NCBI RefSeq assembly: GCF_026151205.1
Contig: NC_087077.1
Location: 9,911,983 to 9,975,982 of the forward strand
Length of the DNA: 64,000 bases
DNA from: Bolinopsis microptera
Taxonomy: Eukaryota; Ctenophora; Tentaculata; Lobata; Bolinopsidae
Direction of reading: 5' to 3'
Part shown: in pieces, positions 25,805-61,478 of the stretch
How positions within the stretch are numbered: position 1 is the first letter of the stretch
Layout: every line of letters begins with the position of its first letter
The notes under the pieces: generated by a model
Databases searched by the model: none
Seen by the model: only the letters and a program-made list of their open reading frames with translations
What the model was told of the DNA's origin: nothing
Translations under genes and position numbers: made by a program

Positions 25805-26445
25805 TTTTTACATAAAGAGATTATTTTAGCATATTTTAGAGCATAACGTAAAAACAATACTCCAAATTAATAGCTCCATGACTTTTTTTCAGATTTAACG
25901 ATATTAACAAGAATTGCGCCCGTTGTTTCGTTTTGGCGGACGCTAGATTTCCATTTCACATTTACTATAAATTTAAGTTAAGTATAAGCTCCAATCAGCT
26001 CACTTCAGTCTTCATGATAATAATATTGATAAATTATGCATTAAGTACATGAAACACTTTAAATGCAGTTCAATTGCCAAAGAACTTAAATTGTAAAGCA
26101 AAGAACTTAAATTGTAAGCAAAGGTAACTATACTCGTGTACACATCAATACACTACACGTGCCACGTACAAATTGGGCTTATAACCTAATATTATACATT
26201 ACATCGTATACATTAAAACACAGTCGCGCCGCACATTCATAGATCACAGGCTATCTATACATCACATCTCCGCAAGCAATCCTCGCGCGCGCAACTTTTT
26301 TGTTGCATGGTAACGGACGTAAGGAAGGACTGACGACATATTCAGACCCACCTACTGCAATCTCCAAAATCCACGTTTTTCTGCAAAATCGTCCATTCGT
26401 AACCTTTCACTATTGCCTTTTTTCAAAAGGGTGAAAAGGAAAAAA
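25805..26445. other. Copy-B-specific insertion
   Basis: About 640 bp with no counterpart in copy A, containing CpG-rich stretches (TCGCGCGCGCAAC near 26283). It is bordered by partly repeated host sequence (a CAGATTTAACGATATT-like motif). The type of insertion is not recognised. Confidence 0.55.
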
Positions 26446-26530
26446 TTGTAATTATCGATATTCCTACAGAGCGTATTTTAAAACAATATTAAAAATTAAT
26501 AGTTTCACCGGTACAAAGTATCAGTAGGTA

Positions 26531-27543
26531 CTAACTTGCGTTGGTGCATTCAGTGGCTCCCTCCAGAGAATTGCTGCCACCTGGACATTCAGTACACTCT
26601 GCTGCCTGGTACTGGTTAGAGAAGGTACCGGAGGGACATAATACACAGCTGAGATCATGTACCCGCTTTCCTGGCTCACACAGTTCTGAAATTATAAAAG
26701 ATTGAAGCAACATACTAAATTATGGTTTGTCTGGTGGAATAAATAATATCGACTTTAAAACTTCTCCGGTTGAGATTACAATTTAAACTTTTAAACCCAA
26801 GAACTGCTATTAAAAATCAACAAAATCTGACTCGTACCTTGTTGCACTAATTGTGACCATTGTGCAACATCATACATCTCCACTGTGAAGACACATTTAA
26901 CACTATTCTCACATTTCGATTCTAGCTCAATTTTGTCAGCAGGTTTGTCAATCGATTCAACACCATCTCGTTTTATCCTAATTCTTGATACTAGATCCTG
27001 CTTCATTTCTTTGTATGTTACAGTTGGATTGAAGTAGCAGAGATTCCCCGCCTTGCCTGTTGTCTCCACTAGCCCAGGCGTTATGCCCAACGCTGTTATA
27101 AATGCAGGCTTATCAAATGTGATGGTGAAGATGTCAAAGCATTCACTCAGACATGGGTCATCCCTCGTGCAAGATTTTCTATCCCCTTTTCTATATCTAG
27201 TGAGCGTACCAACTGAAAGATATGAAATTGAATTACCCCACAATAATTGTTAAATATTAGGTAAAACTATTGAAATACGATGAATGGGGACTTGCCACCA
27301 CATCGAAACGTTAAAATCCATTGACTCTGTTACATCGTTACCTCAATAAATTTAACAAATTTGTAGTGTTGTAATTAGTTTAAAACATGTTTGCTTTAAG
27401 TTTAAAAGAAGCTTTGTAATATCAATAAATATTATCAAGTGAGAAGACAGTAAATAATATTGAGGATTGTAATAACCTGGTTTTGAGGCTGCTGATATTG
27501 TCAGGATGGTGGTCAGTACGGTGATTATCTGCACTATCGTCAT
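26531..27543 (-). CDS. Small secreted Cys-rich protein, paralog 2
   Basis: Exons 27543-27477, 27212-26838 and 26685-26531 join in phase 1 (198 codons plus stop). The signal peptide is identical in sequence to that of paralog 1. Exon 2 has five extra codons near its start (RYRKGDRKSC instead of LNGKAC) and many amino-acid changes around 26950-27010, whereas the cysteines are kept. Exon 3 ends in the same ECTNAS-stop, with the same alternative reading as a splice donor. The upstream DNA (27540-27960) is strongly conserved with paralog 1, so the two may share regulation. Confidence 0.75.
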
Positions 27544-28132
27544 ACTACAATGAGGGGTATAATAATCAGGTTCTTTATAGCTAACATTACAAATTGATAA
27601 GATAATATAGGATCAAAGTGAATAGAGATCCCAAAGTATACAAAAACAAAAAATTCTGAGAATTCAGCTTTTACCATCTCATAATGAGACAGTACTGGTC
27701 ACAGGAGAATATTATGTAACAAAACAGCATCTACTGAAACTACAAAGTGACAACTTATCCGCCTCATGATGGGGAACAGTAGGAGAAACTGACAAAGAAA
27801 ACAGAAATATATCTGATATATAATAAGAGTTCGTGGCTCTGTAGAAACTAGAAAAACTTGGTTACAGCTCGCTGTTTGTTCTTCTCATCCTCATAGAATT
27901 TGGGACAGTCTTCTCAAACACCTCTTAATAATTATAGCTCAAGACAGGTGTGTGTTTTGTCAGATTATATATAATTATACTTACTACTTAGTAATAATTA
28001 AACTTTAAAAGACTGTTTAAGTTTTAAAGATGAGGTAAAGACGCTGAATATTCAAGGAGTGGTAGTGATATGATAGCACTTGCTGCCAGGTGTTTAAGCT
28101 GGAATCTGAAATTGATATCAGATTATCTGAAT

Positions 28133-31100
28133 CACCCCACGTGACTACGATTTGATAATCAGTAAAGTTTCTCAGGTGTTCTCAAGTCTCGCACACATCT
28201 CAACGTTATGAATTAGACACACGGTCATTTTTACTTTACCGAACTGCAAAAATCGTGACATCTGTCTCCTAGTCTCCTAGTGACGTGGAACTTTTATATT
28301 ATACTACTGTTGAAAACTATCCTTTTCAGGAGAGAACTGTAGAAAAACGAATGCTAAATTCTTGTTGAAAACTTGTAAAAGAGCAAAGAGGCTGACAACA
28401 ATGCAACTGAAAAGTTCGCAACTGCTCTTGTGACAACTGACAAAGCACCTGCTGGTAATTTTCCAGGAAATTACGAATTATTTGATACATTTTTGTGATT
28501 GGTCTACCAAAATATTATTATATATAATATATCTGAAATATAAACAGATCTGGTGAAACGAAAAGAAATGATAGCATTATACTATTTATAAACCGAAGCA
28601 GGCCATTATCAAGGATTAAACAATATAATATTACGGACAGAATTATTATCATACCGCTAAGGACCTCAGTACCTTATAACTTCAGTACCTACCTTAGTAC
28701 CTAACTGTTGCACAACCGGAGACTCAGCGAAGAGAGAAGCTGGTCCGGTAAGAGCTACCATTATAACAACTAAACTGTTATAGAAATTAACTTAATAACG
28801 ATGTTGTTCCGGTTTCAAGGAGTGTGAGGACACGATGGAGAGAGAGAGCTAGCTCAGTGCTCATGAGATAGCGTTTTGGGCTTTGTTTTATATACCATTA
28901 TGTGATTAATGGGAGGAGCAGGAAGTCTTTACGTGCGGCTCTGGAACATGGTATCGCTTATGATTCCTTCTAGAACAATAACATGACGTATGCTTCCCGT
29001 TATCTTACCGGTGAACTTGGATTTTGGCCAGGGGTAGTTATGAAACTTATCATCGTAAGACTGTTACTAAACCTTAAACTAATCTTAATTCTACAGTGCT
29101 GTTGAATACTGAATACTTATGAGGCCTTAGTTGATACTTAGTTGATACTTGGTTCAAGAGTAAAAAAGGAAGCAACTTAAGAAAATGATCAGATCGTAAA
29201 TGTTGAAGGTATATGCAGCAAAATATTCAGCGTCATATGCTGGAATTTGTGTGGACCTCGTAGCCATCAGACGTACCCATACTCACGATACACTTTGAAA
29301 GCTGATGTTACAGGGAATTGTGAGCAAGAATAGCGAATTTCGTCACAACGCGAGATGTAGGCGCAAATAATGTTACGTCTTGTTATAATGCTTACATTTT
29401 CAATCTCACATGACGCCAGAAACAGTTCCTTATATTGCCCTATTCTTGGGAAAATTTCTTCAACGCTTCAATCTTTTACAAACGTTAACTATCGCAAAAC
29501 TAATACTAAAAACTAAAACCTTCAGCTGACATCACTTGTATCAAGCACTAACGCTCTGTTTGACGTACCACATCACGTACTGTAAAACTTGAAACTTGAT
29601 CATCACAGCTTAGTTCCGTCCAGCTACCCACTTGAAAACTTCAAACTGAGGCAGCAAACTTAGGCAGAAATAAGAGAGGATGGTGCAGAACGGCTGGTTG
29701 ATTGGCAGTTAGTGCTTTCTAACCCGCTAACTTGACTGCGTGGTCAAGATGGTGAATGAATTAAGCATTGATTGGTGCATTGAAAACTATCACTAGAAAT
29801 TCGTCGCATTATCTTCTGGTAAGGATATTTGTCTTCTGTGGAGCCGCTGCCAACGAAGTGTTAAAACTTAGCAAGGCCTGCTTTCCATTGAGCTAACTAA
29901 CCCGGGGGAGAGAAGACACCTTTTATAAACGAGCTACAACCCACTAAAGACATAGTCTCCTGTTAGTACCTAACTCTCAATACCGTCCCAGCCGGCCACC
30001 TTTGAGCTGGTTTGAACCACTGCTCCTCTTTCCACGTGACGAGGTGATCCAGGGAGAGGCAGATTGTTAGTATGAGATCACATTTTCCTAATCAGTCTGG
30101 ACGTGATGACTCATGCTCAACTCATTTCAATAGTCTGAACTCTTGCTCATCTCAATATTCAGTATGTCAAACTGACAGGTGGAGGTTTGGGGTCGTCTGA
30201 AATCATTTTAACAATAAGTTCTTACGTGGGTCCCCTTCATCTCGAGAATGACATTTTAAAGAAGAAATATTTTGATGCTGGTGAAGGAGAAGTGAACCAG
30301 AACTTTCCATAATTGACCTTGTAGCACAATGTGTTAAAGGAATTCTGGTTCACCTCTTCATCCGCTCTATAGAGTCTCTACCTGCTATACAACTGAGTGG
30401 CTCTGTTCTCATTATAAACTGCTTTTTAATTTATCTTGTGTATTAGAAAATAGGTTGGTAACACTTATTGTAAGGATACAGATGTTGCTTTAGAAATGAA
30501 AATAAATTAAATCTATTTTACCGACATTTAATTGATCATGTGACTATGACTCTGTTGGTTGAGAGAAAATACTGTTAACAAACCACGAGTTTCGCATCAA
30601 CTCTTACTTAAAGTCACCATTGTCATTGTAGTTAAAATACGTATGTTTGAGTACTTATATCAACCAACGCCCTTACACGAGGTACAAACTTATAAACAAA
30701 TAGTATCAAAAGTCGTGTGGTATGCGAGAAATAGCACCTTACTTTTTAGCGTACATTTGCACCCAGTCGTTGGGTTTTAGCACATACGTTTGCAATACTA
30801 CAGGCTACATCATGTAATACATCCACACTGTTAATCAACAAGACGATAATATATCGATAAAAGAATGAATAAAAACTTAAGCAGCTGCTTATAAAGATGT
30901 GACCTGAACATAATACTTCCAAACTCGTGAGGTATTATGTGAAAACTTTCCTCTGTCTATAATTGGAATAGAGAGTTTCACGCTATTGTATTGAGCAAAT
31001 GGCATCAATAATAAGGGGTCTTCCAGAACGTTCTTCTTGTGTGACGTTTCTAACTATAATGAAAATAGTACTGCGTACTAGTGTAACTGTTGTATTGTGA
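28133..31100. other. No gene recognised
   Basis: No exon supported. A short imperfect inverted repeat (GAAGTGAACCAGAA near 30288 and TTCTGGTTCACCTCTTC near 30341) is the only structure noted. Confidence 0.4.
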
Positions 31101-32154
31101 TGGGGTAACAGTGCACACTTCACAGTGGGGTAACAGTGCACACTTCACAGTGGGGTAACAGTGCACACTTCACAGTGGGGTAACAGTGCACACTTCACAG
31201 TGGGGTAACAGTGCACACTTCACAGTGGGGTAACAGTGCACACTTCACAGTGGGGTAACAGTGCACACTTCACAGTGGGGTAACAGTGCACACTTCACAG
31301 TGGGGTACAAGTGCACACTTCACAGTGGGGTAACAGTGCACACTTCACAGTGGGGTAACAGTGCACACTTCACAGTGGGGTAACAGTGCACACTTCACAG
31401 TGGGGTAACAGTGCACACTTCACAGTGGGGTAACAGTCCACACTTCACAGTGGGGAACAGTGCACACTTCACTGTGGGGCCGGGTAACAGTGCACACTTC
31501 ACAGTGGGGTAACAGTGCACACTTCACAGTGGGGTAACAGTCCACACTTCACAGTAGGTAACAGTGCACACTTCACAGTCGGGTAACAGTGCACACTTCA
31601 CAGTGGGGCAACAGTGCACGCTTCACAGTGGGGTAACAGTGCACGCTTCACAGTGGGTTAACAGTGCACACTTCACAGTGGGGTAACAGTGCACACTTCA
31701 CAGTGGGGTGACAGTGCACACTTCACAGTGGGGTAACAGTGCACACTTCACAGTGGGGTAACAGTGCACACTTCACAGTGGGGTAACAGTGCACACTTCA
31801 CAGTGGGGTTACAGTGCACACTTCACAGTGGGGTAACAGTGCACACTTCACAGTGGGGTAACAGTGCACGCTTCACAGTGGGGTAACAGTGCACACTTCA
31901 CAGTGGGGTAACAGTGCACACTTCACAGTGGGGTAACAGTGCACACTTCACAGTGGGGTAACAGTGCACGCTTCACAGTGGGTTAACAGTGCACACTTCA
32001 CAGTGGGGTAACAGTGCACACTTCACAGTGGGGTGACAGTGCACACTTCACAGTGGGGTGACAGTGCACACTTCACAGTGGGGTAACAGTGCACACTTCA
32101 CAGTGGGGTAACAGTGCACACTTCACAGTGGGGTAACAGTGCACACTTCACAGT
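31101..32154. repeat. 25-bp minisatellite, about 42 units
   Basis: The unit GTGGGGTAACAGTGCACACT plus TCACA repeats head to tail with scattered variants (GGGTGACAG, GCACGCTTC, a few short units). Sub-blocks with shared variants recur, suggesting higher-order duplication. Confidence 0.97.
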
Positions 32155-33329
32155 CATTTACCAACCACTTTCTTCTTACATCTTTACAATTTGTATATCT
32201 TCCAGCAGCGCTTGAGGAGTTGAGGAGAGACGCTTGGTTTATACGTCGTGCTCATCAACCATACATTTTATTAATTAATTCCCTCCGGAATCTTAACCCT
32301 ACAATTAGATACCAATGTCGTACCTTTACTTTGGTTGAAGGCTATTTGGAAACAGCCTTGATCCTAACAATAAACGATGTTAAAACGATTAAATACAACA
32401 CATGATGCGACAAGGATTATCGAACACTACTCAACTTCATGATTAAATCAACAAACATGCAGTTTGTTAACACAACAAGTGGGAGAAGGTCAAGAGCAGA
32501 TCACTGTATATACTATAATTATACTTATATAACATATACGATGTAGAAGTGACAAACACAGATAGCTAGATAGCTAGATAATGCCTCCTTATTGTCTACT
32601 CTAATAGGGGGCCACTATCTGGAGCTGGGCTCTGCTTTTAGACAATAGGGAACTAAGGTAACAGTTTTATATGGAGTAGTCATGGTTAATTACCATCGGT
32701 AATGTACAGGGAACTAGTGGGCTGTAGCCCGTGTTGTTTTATCACCACGTGTGATTATAATGTTACTACTCGGGTAATCGTACCATGTGGTTAAGAAGTA
32801 AAACAAGAGTCTAACTAGAGTATCTAGAGTATCAGGGGTGTGATACCAAGACCAAAACCAAAATCTGTACAGAAGATTGTACAAACAAAACATCAAATCG
32901 ATATGAAAACAAAACGTTTCCCAGTGAACAGATGAGGAAGATGACGTTATGACCATTCTGTTGGAGTAGTCGCTGTTTCATGGTGTGTACAGACTTGCAC
33001 GTGCGGCTTAAGCTCCATAATGTGCCCGTGCGAGGCTGGTAACGATGTAATCACTTAATCACTCAGTAAGTAGTTGACGTGCTATGTGATTTAGGAGCTA
33101 AACTGCTAAGTTGTTGAACATGACGGGACACCAGATACAGCACAGAAACATTGTACACAGCAGGAATCTGAAGAAGAAACAAACTTTTAGAGGGCCCTAT
33201 CACGTTAAGTAAGTTTATCAATTACAGTATTCTTTAGTTTTACATTGGGTTCTTTTGCGATAGTCAAACCTTACATTGGAACTACGCGTGTCACGTTATT
33301 GTTGTACTTTGTATACAATATTTACTTTA
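32155..33329. other. No gene recognised
   Basis: No supported exon, RNA or clear transposable element. Confidence 0.35.
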
Positions 33330-33732
33330 CGACATCTGTCCGACAGCGACATCTGTCCGACTCAGAAAATAGGTTATCCGGATAATAGTTTATGTCGGAT
33401 CCTACCGTACAATTTTCTTGAAACTTTCCATAAAGTATGGTGGTTATAGGACGAATAATCTGTGTAAGTTTGAGCGAGTTTCTATGTGCCAAATTTAAGA
33501 TATAACCTTAAACACAAAAAATATCTCCAATTCGGTGGTTTGCAGTGGTTCCAAGGCATATATCTGGAGATCCAACAAAACGATTTTCTTGAAACTTTCT
33601 AGACAGTAAGATAGCTTTAAGACAAATAATTTGTGCAAGTTTGGGTAAATTTCTATGTACCAAATGTGAGATATCACTTCAAACACAAGAAAATAGTGCT
33701 GTCGGACAGATGTCACTGTCGGACAGATGTCG
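33330..33732. mobile_element. 403-bp MITE with repeated GACATCTGTCCGAC ends
   Basis: Each end holds two direct copies of CGACATCTGTCCGAC, inverted between the ends, with TA flanks (33328-33329 and 33733-33734). The interior contains two degenerate direct repeats of about 160 bp starting TTTTCTTGAAACTTTC. No ORF of note. Confidence 0.8.
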
Positions 33733-34659
33733 TATTACCGTAGAAGTGACACTTGATTGAGAAGACCCAAATATTTTAAACTCCGTATATCAGCTATCAG
33801 CTCGATAACCGGAATATTCAAACAAACTCCACAAACTTCGTAACCAGGTAAAACAAGACTAGATTGTAGAGCTCCTTCACAAGGATAATGACATGTGATA
33901 TTTGTAAACCGCCCGCTCCTTGGCATCTATTAGCTGCATATCAGACAAGTTTCAGTTCTGAATATCCCATTTATCCGTCATATTATGTCTATGACCCTAT
34001 CTGACCAGCCATATGTTGGAGGTTTCATAAAATAAGGGATGAGGAGCTGTTCAGATCAGGGAACCAGGTGGAGGCTATCAGGAGGGAGGCTATTTGAGAG
34101 AGAGGTGAGAATACAATATTTTAATGTTGGCATACTGATTTTGACTTACTGAACTTGACGCAAGTTGATGCAAATTAAGAATCATCAGGTTGTTGATACA
34201 ATATTATTGGCTCTGAAATGGAATTCTAATACTGTGATTAAGTAAAAAATCACTTCGATCTGTGAATGAGTAGCTATACCAGTTGCAAAAAAACAAAAGT
34301 GGGGCAAATTGTGTGAACACGAAGGAATGCACGAGGGATATATTTGTAACATGATTACTTCTAACTCATCCTGTGGTTATGATACTCGGCTTAATATCTG
34401 AAAACAAAAGGGTAAAGGGAAAAAGGATTTTTCAGAACCGTATTTATCGGAGGTAAAATGTTATTCGTAATGACTATGACCAGTGACCACTCTTCTCACG
34501 GGGATAAAGTTAAACACATAAATAAGAGGTGATAAAGCCGAGGTTATTGGCTGTATCATTGAATGGTGTCAATGACACTGTTTCAAAACGTCCACAGACT
34601 ATTTACTATTTAGCTATTTAGCTATTAATGAATTACCCGTTCTGCTTTTCTGCAATTCT
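33733..34659. other. No gene recognised
   Basis: AT-rich spacer without supported features. Confidence 0.35.
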
Positions 34660-34851
34660 GCAATTCCAGTCGCAAGCCTGGGACCACTACTAGCATAGTC
34701 ACAACATCTACAAAGCTGCCATATAGCCTGACTGACAATTTTCTCGACTGACTGACAATGTTTCTTCTTTTTCCCCATTTAGAATACAAAGATTAGTACA
34801 TTTTAGCTTATGATTAATATTATATTTTTACCTATAGTTTACTTAGATTAG
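34660..34851. repeat. Dispersed 192-bp repeat, copy 1
   Basis: Nearly identical (one mismatch seen) and in the same orientation as 57320-57511. It begins GCAATTCCAGTCGCAAGCCT and ends at TTAGATTAG. The high identity implies recent dispersal. Confidence 0.85.
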
Positions 34852-35350
34852 TAATGAAAAAATCAGCAGAACGGTCTACTCAAATCGGGGTACGGAACGC
34901 GCGGCGCTTCTAGCACTGTAGAAATATCTTAAAATGTATTCACTGTATCCGAATTTTCTCGCGCGCGCAAGCGTGCTTGCAGCTAATTTAACAGATAAGA
35001 CATTTTGCTTGTGGTCCCCCATGATACTCCATTGTCAGTTATGCGGCTTCTTTAAAATAACAATAGAATTGGAAAAATAGAGAGCAAACATTGTGAAAGA
35101 TTTAATTCAAAAGATGATCTGTCAACAATGCAATTCGAATAAAACTTCGCCAGATTTTTCTACCAATAAGGTGGCAATTGTTTTTATGAAGGAGCACGTG
35201 GCAACATAGCAACAACAAAAACCCGGAAATTTTCCCTGTCATTGAGCACGTGGAGCTCAGTTTTCCAAATTTCAAATCTCTTTTGTTGTACAATTAACTA
35301 CACAACGTTTAAATTTGACGGACACTTCTCGGTTCAACTTCCGACCAGTC

Positions 35351-36428
35351 ATGAAAATCATGATTCTAATTGCACTTATGTGCATTGCACCGACAGCACT
35401 GTACCTACTCAACGAATATGACGTCATCAACCTGTCAGATCCAGAGGGTAAGCACAAAATCATTTTAGAAATCTTCGAATTTCATGTTTGACCGGTGCAC
35501 CAAAAACCGGTCCCAAAAAAACATGTACGGTTCTTTTATTTCCCACCCTTTCGTCGAAACAAAAAGTTGAATTAACATATTCCCTTTCGTTTCAGAATTT
35601 GTTAGGATGCTGCACCACGACTATATTGAGTTGTTGAACAAAGTTTGCAGAGTACCATTTGGTACTGATAGAGGCAGTTTGCAGAGTGACAAGTGCTTCC
35701 TAGAACTGTTTCATCTGCACGAAAAAGTTGGACTAAAATCAGTTGAGCTTTACGAGGAAATCAATCGATATAGCAGTAAGAGTTTGCAGAATTTAGATTT
35801 GAAGAATTTTCCGAATTATTTTTATTGTCATCCACTTTGACTTTTTTAGTTTAGATAAGTTCATTGACTTGACAGTAATAGTATTATGAACAAATCAGTA
35901 CAATGATAATTTTCAGACAGGATGGTTGAGATGGAAGGAGAAGATCCTGCGACAGGACACTCATATTATTCAAAGGAGATGATCAGCTACAAAATGACAT
36001 ATTCCTATCGAAACTTCATAGAACCAATACTCCTCAAGGCAAATGACATGGTAGTACGAAATGCTAAACATGTTGCTGCAATAATCTTCGCGATTGGCAT
36101 AGTCATCTCAATCGTTTTCCTTATCTTATCCGGGTTAGATTTTAACGTTTTAATTAATTTCATATTTTACGTAAACAGGTATTCGATCGATTGAAATCTT
36201 AATGGTAAATTTGCTAACATCGAATTGTACATTTCTTCTAACAATCATTTCTTCAGATTAACGAAACCTGACAGCTATGCCCTACCGATGCCAAACTTTT
36301 ACGATACCTCAAAAACGCAAAGAAAATCTTTCTTGTTCGGGAAACTCCAAAATTATTTCTACGGACTTGATATCAAGGAACTACCATTGCCTGGCGCTTA
36401 TAACAAAGGGAGGAAGTATTTCCCCTGA
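35351..36428 (+). CDS. Unrecognised 221-residue membrane protein
   Basis: Four exons with consistent phases: 35351-35447 (G|GTAAGC), 35596-35775 (A|GTAAGA), 35917-36133 (GG|GTTAGA) and 36257-36428. Together they give 221 codons plus stop. The start is the first ATG after a short leader. Residues 3-20 are hydrophobic (MILIALMCIAPTALYLL), a signal peptide or anchor. A soluble stretch with two cysteines (VCRVPF and KCFLEL) and HEKVGL follows, then a transmembrane segment around residues 140-162 (AAIIFAIGIVISIVFLILSG) and a tail of about 60 residues ending GAYNKGRKYFP. An AATAAA lies at 36773-36778. I recognise no family. It may be a type I (or two-pass) membrane protein; the function is unknown. 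Confidence 0.72.
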
Positions 36429-36772
36429 AAATGCTGTCACAATGGAGGAACTATAGATTGAAAAACGATCTCTACTGTATTCCAGATAAACAAATGATGA
36501 GACGAGATCAACATGGTGTACTGCCAATACTACTGGGATTCGTTGGAGATTGTTGCCGATGGAAATGAAATGATTTTGAAAAGATTAATCATTGAAATGA
36601 TAATTCTAGTGTCATTGCATCGAGTCATATACAATTTTACATTTTTAACAGTCAATTATTGAGCTTTGAACATTATTGACATTGTGATTAAGTTTTTATT
36701 TTTTAAATTTTGAGTCCATGATCGAAGTTTAGATGCAATGTTTGACCAGTTTTAAGTTGCATCGATAACTTG

Positions 36773-36778
36773 AATAAA
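36773..36778 (+). promoter_or_regulatory. Candidate polyadenylation signal
   Basis: The first AATAAA after the stop of the 35.35-36.43 kb gene, about 345 bp downstream. Further A-rich candidates lie at 36913 and 36940. Confidence 0.4.
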
Positions 36779-39347
36779 TTGAAATTTGAAACTTCGAATA
36801 TTTTTGAATTTCAAGTATTTGAGATATGCTCGATTATTCATACTGTTACTATCTTATACCATTATTACTGCAAAAAACCAAAAAATCCCAAAAAAAGTTT
36901 TAAAAGAACCCTAAATAAAAAGAACTTGTTTTATTTTGAAATAAACATTGTTGATTGTATTTGTGGGGTATGACCTAAAGAGCCTGAGTAAACTATCCAA
37001 TATCTTTCTATTAGTGCTTTTCATGCAACAAGTAAAACTATGTTACTTGTCAACGTGGACTAAAAGTTAAGATCACCTCGTTATTTTCTTGGAAACCCAC
37101 ATTACATGTTTTGTAAAATTAACATTGTGGAATGTATGAGCTTCTTTTTTTAATTGGTCGGTGGTTAGTGGTTTAATTGATGGTTTTGTACTGCAAATGT
37201 GATAATGATATTTAAGTGACTCACTTTTTGTCCCTCTCTCACACACTCACTCTCTCTCTCTCTCACTCACTCTCCTCATTTTCATTTACAACTCCCCTAA
37301 TTACTGCTTTGTACATAATTAGGTAATTTGGCAGTGGAGCCTATATTAAGGATTACTATTGGATACGTATATTATTATTACTTGATGAGCGCTCAGAATT
37401 AAATTTACTCTAATGCGGTCGGTTTGATCAACTAAGCGAGTTTATATTTTTGCACAATTTTGACTTTTACACTGTTTATACTTTTGCGATTCAACTGCGA
37501 TAGTGAAGTCCCGGCCGCAGGGTTACACTAGTTTAAGATAATTTGGCACATGCACAGTGCCGAATTATCTACCGGACATGATTATTCACGCAGGACGCTG
37601 ATTCGAAGACGAAAGAGACTGAGGCAGCTCATGATCGGTCATATCAGCAAGCGTTTCTATGTTTTCATACAAATGTTTCCTTCGATTGGCTCGTGTCGTT
37701 TTACTTAAGGTTTCTTTGGATCTCCTCTTTCTACAGACAATAACATTAGTCGATTTTCTTTGGATAAACTATCTTGATACATGTAGAGACAATGATCGAT
37801 TGTGAATGCTGAATGACTATTCCTCAGACCTCAATCACAATGTAAACCGAATATTAGGCTTAGGAGACACAGTGGGTAATAACTTAATAAAGATCGTATA
37901 GCCACCTATCATTGGGATTATTACGTTCGTTTTTTGTATGTTTCAATGTGTTGAGAGAGAGAGAGAGTAAGACGCTTCAGTTGCTTACCATTGTGACTAT
38001 TGTTACTTCTTCACTATTGTGACGCATGTCAACTGTTTACTATTGTTATTAAAAACGCATAGTTCTGGAGTCGCACGTTGAACTGATTTTATTATCATGG
38101 ATTCGACTCAGTATAAGAAATACCTAGAATACTAGGCATTTGAAATGGATTCGGACTTTTAACAAAGCACGATTTAATTTCCGAATCTCTGATAGTAATA
38201 TTCTGCTTCCAACGGAGTCGACTCTAAAAACCGAGCTTAATAAAATCTGTTTACCATAATTGTGACGCAGAAAATAGCACTATTTATTCGACAGAGCGAA
38301 CATTAAACTCGTATAATTTGTCGGTACAAAATCGATAAATAAAGTAAAAATACGGTATTTCGCCAGGTTAACCTTCTCAAATCTGTCTCACAATGACTTG
38401 CAAATCCGCTCTTTATAAATCCGTCTCAAATGTGCTTATGAAGCATATAAAGGATATTTTAGGTTTGAGATTGCTATTTAAAATCAACCGTCAACTAATC
38501 AAAAGACTTTATGTAATGTGAAACTTATATCAAGGTAAGTGGCGTGGTACTGCTGATTCAAACTAATCTGACTTTGCTCATCGATAGGCAAAAATCTCTC
38601 TTGCCAATACTAACAGTTTGCCCGTCGAAGGTCTTTGATATTTCCTTCTATGATTTTATCAATATCGATCTAACAGCATTTTAATTTCTATTCACTAACT
38701 TGGGGATTTAATTGAATAATGAACAGTCTCTTAGTTTATGTTAAAGCTAAGTTAAGTGTTAGGTTTACGATAAGGGTAGGTGTTGTATAAGCGATATGAT
38801 AGACTTTAAATCTGGCATAGGTAAAATATCGGGCAAATTTTTGTTCCTTAATCATATTTATAAACGAACAAAAATAGATTAGCTTTACTTGAACAGCACC
38901 ACATCCATATTAATTGATAATATCAATCTTTCTCACGTAGGGGCACTGATGGGGGCACAAAATCCGTGCAATGATTCGAGACCCTTAAAATCATAAGAAC
39001 CATATTTTCTGTCAATCCTATATCCCATTCTAAAGTAAATAAAATTTAATGTTACCTGAGGTATAATTCTGTACCTGCTCAATACTTGAGTCAGGTTGGT
39101 AAAAGAATATGCACTTCAGTCATTTAATCATAATCCAACAGGTCTTCTCTCGCTTCAAGGCCTGCAGTTCTACTCGTCAGTAAAAAGTCCCAAATCTTTT
39201 GATTTTATTGACCAGACCCGTTACCAGCTTGTGTGGTCAGTAACTTTAAGAAACTCTGTTGACGAATCTACATTTATACCTTTCCTTGTCTTGATCGGTA
39301 TCTTAAATATCGACTTGAACTAAAATATTTTAGTATCACAGCATGGT
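36779..39347. other. Spacer between two convergent genes
   Basis: No exon supported. Short TCTC and GAGA tracts occur near 37250 and 37955. A small hairpin AGATAATTTGGCA / TGCCGAATTATCT lies at about 37548-37572. Confidence 0.4.

Positions 39348-61478
<22,131 letters not shown>

Larger units (their letters stand above)
23356..28132. repeat. Tandem segmental duplication, copy B
   Basis: Follows copy A directly; the junction joins the copy A end (GATATCAGAT) to the copy B start (AGCTTCGTGTGTGGGTGGGG). It is shorter than copy A because it lacks three insertions, but it has its own extra segment at about 25805-26445. Confidence 0.9.

Noticed and set aside
21115-25829. Similar plus-strand frames at 21115 and 25503 starting MGSYLI
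   Set aside because: Same reasoning: shared by duplication, no family resemblance, changes not biased to synonymous sites, and one frame is shifted at its end.
31101-32154. Regular direct repeats resembling a CRISPR array
   Set aside because: Units are contiguous with no unique spacers, and the genome is animal; it is a minisatellite.
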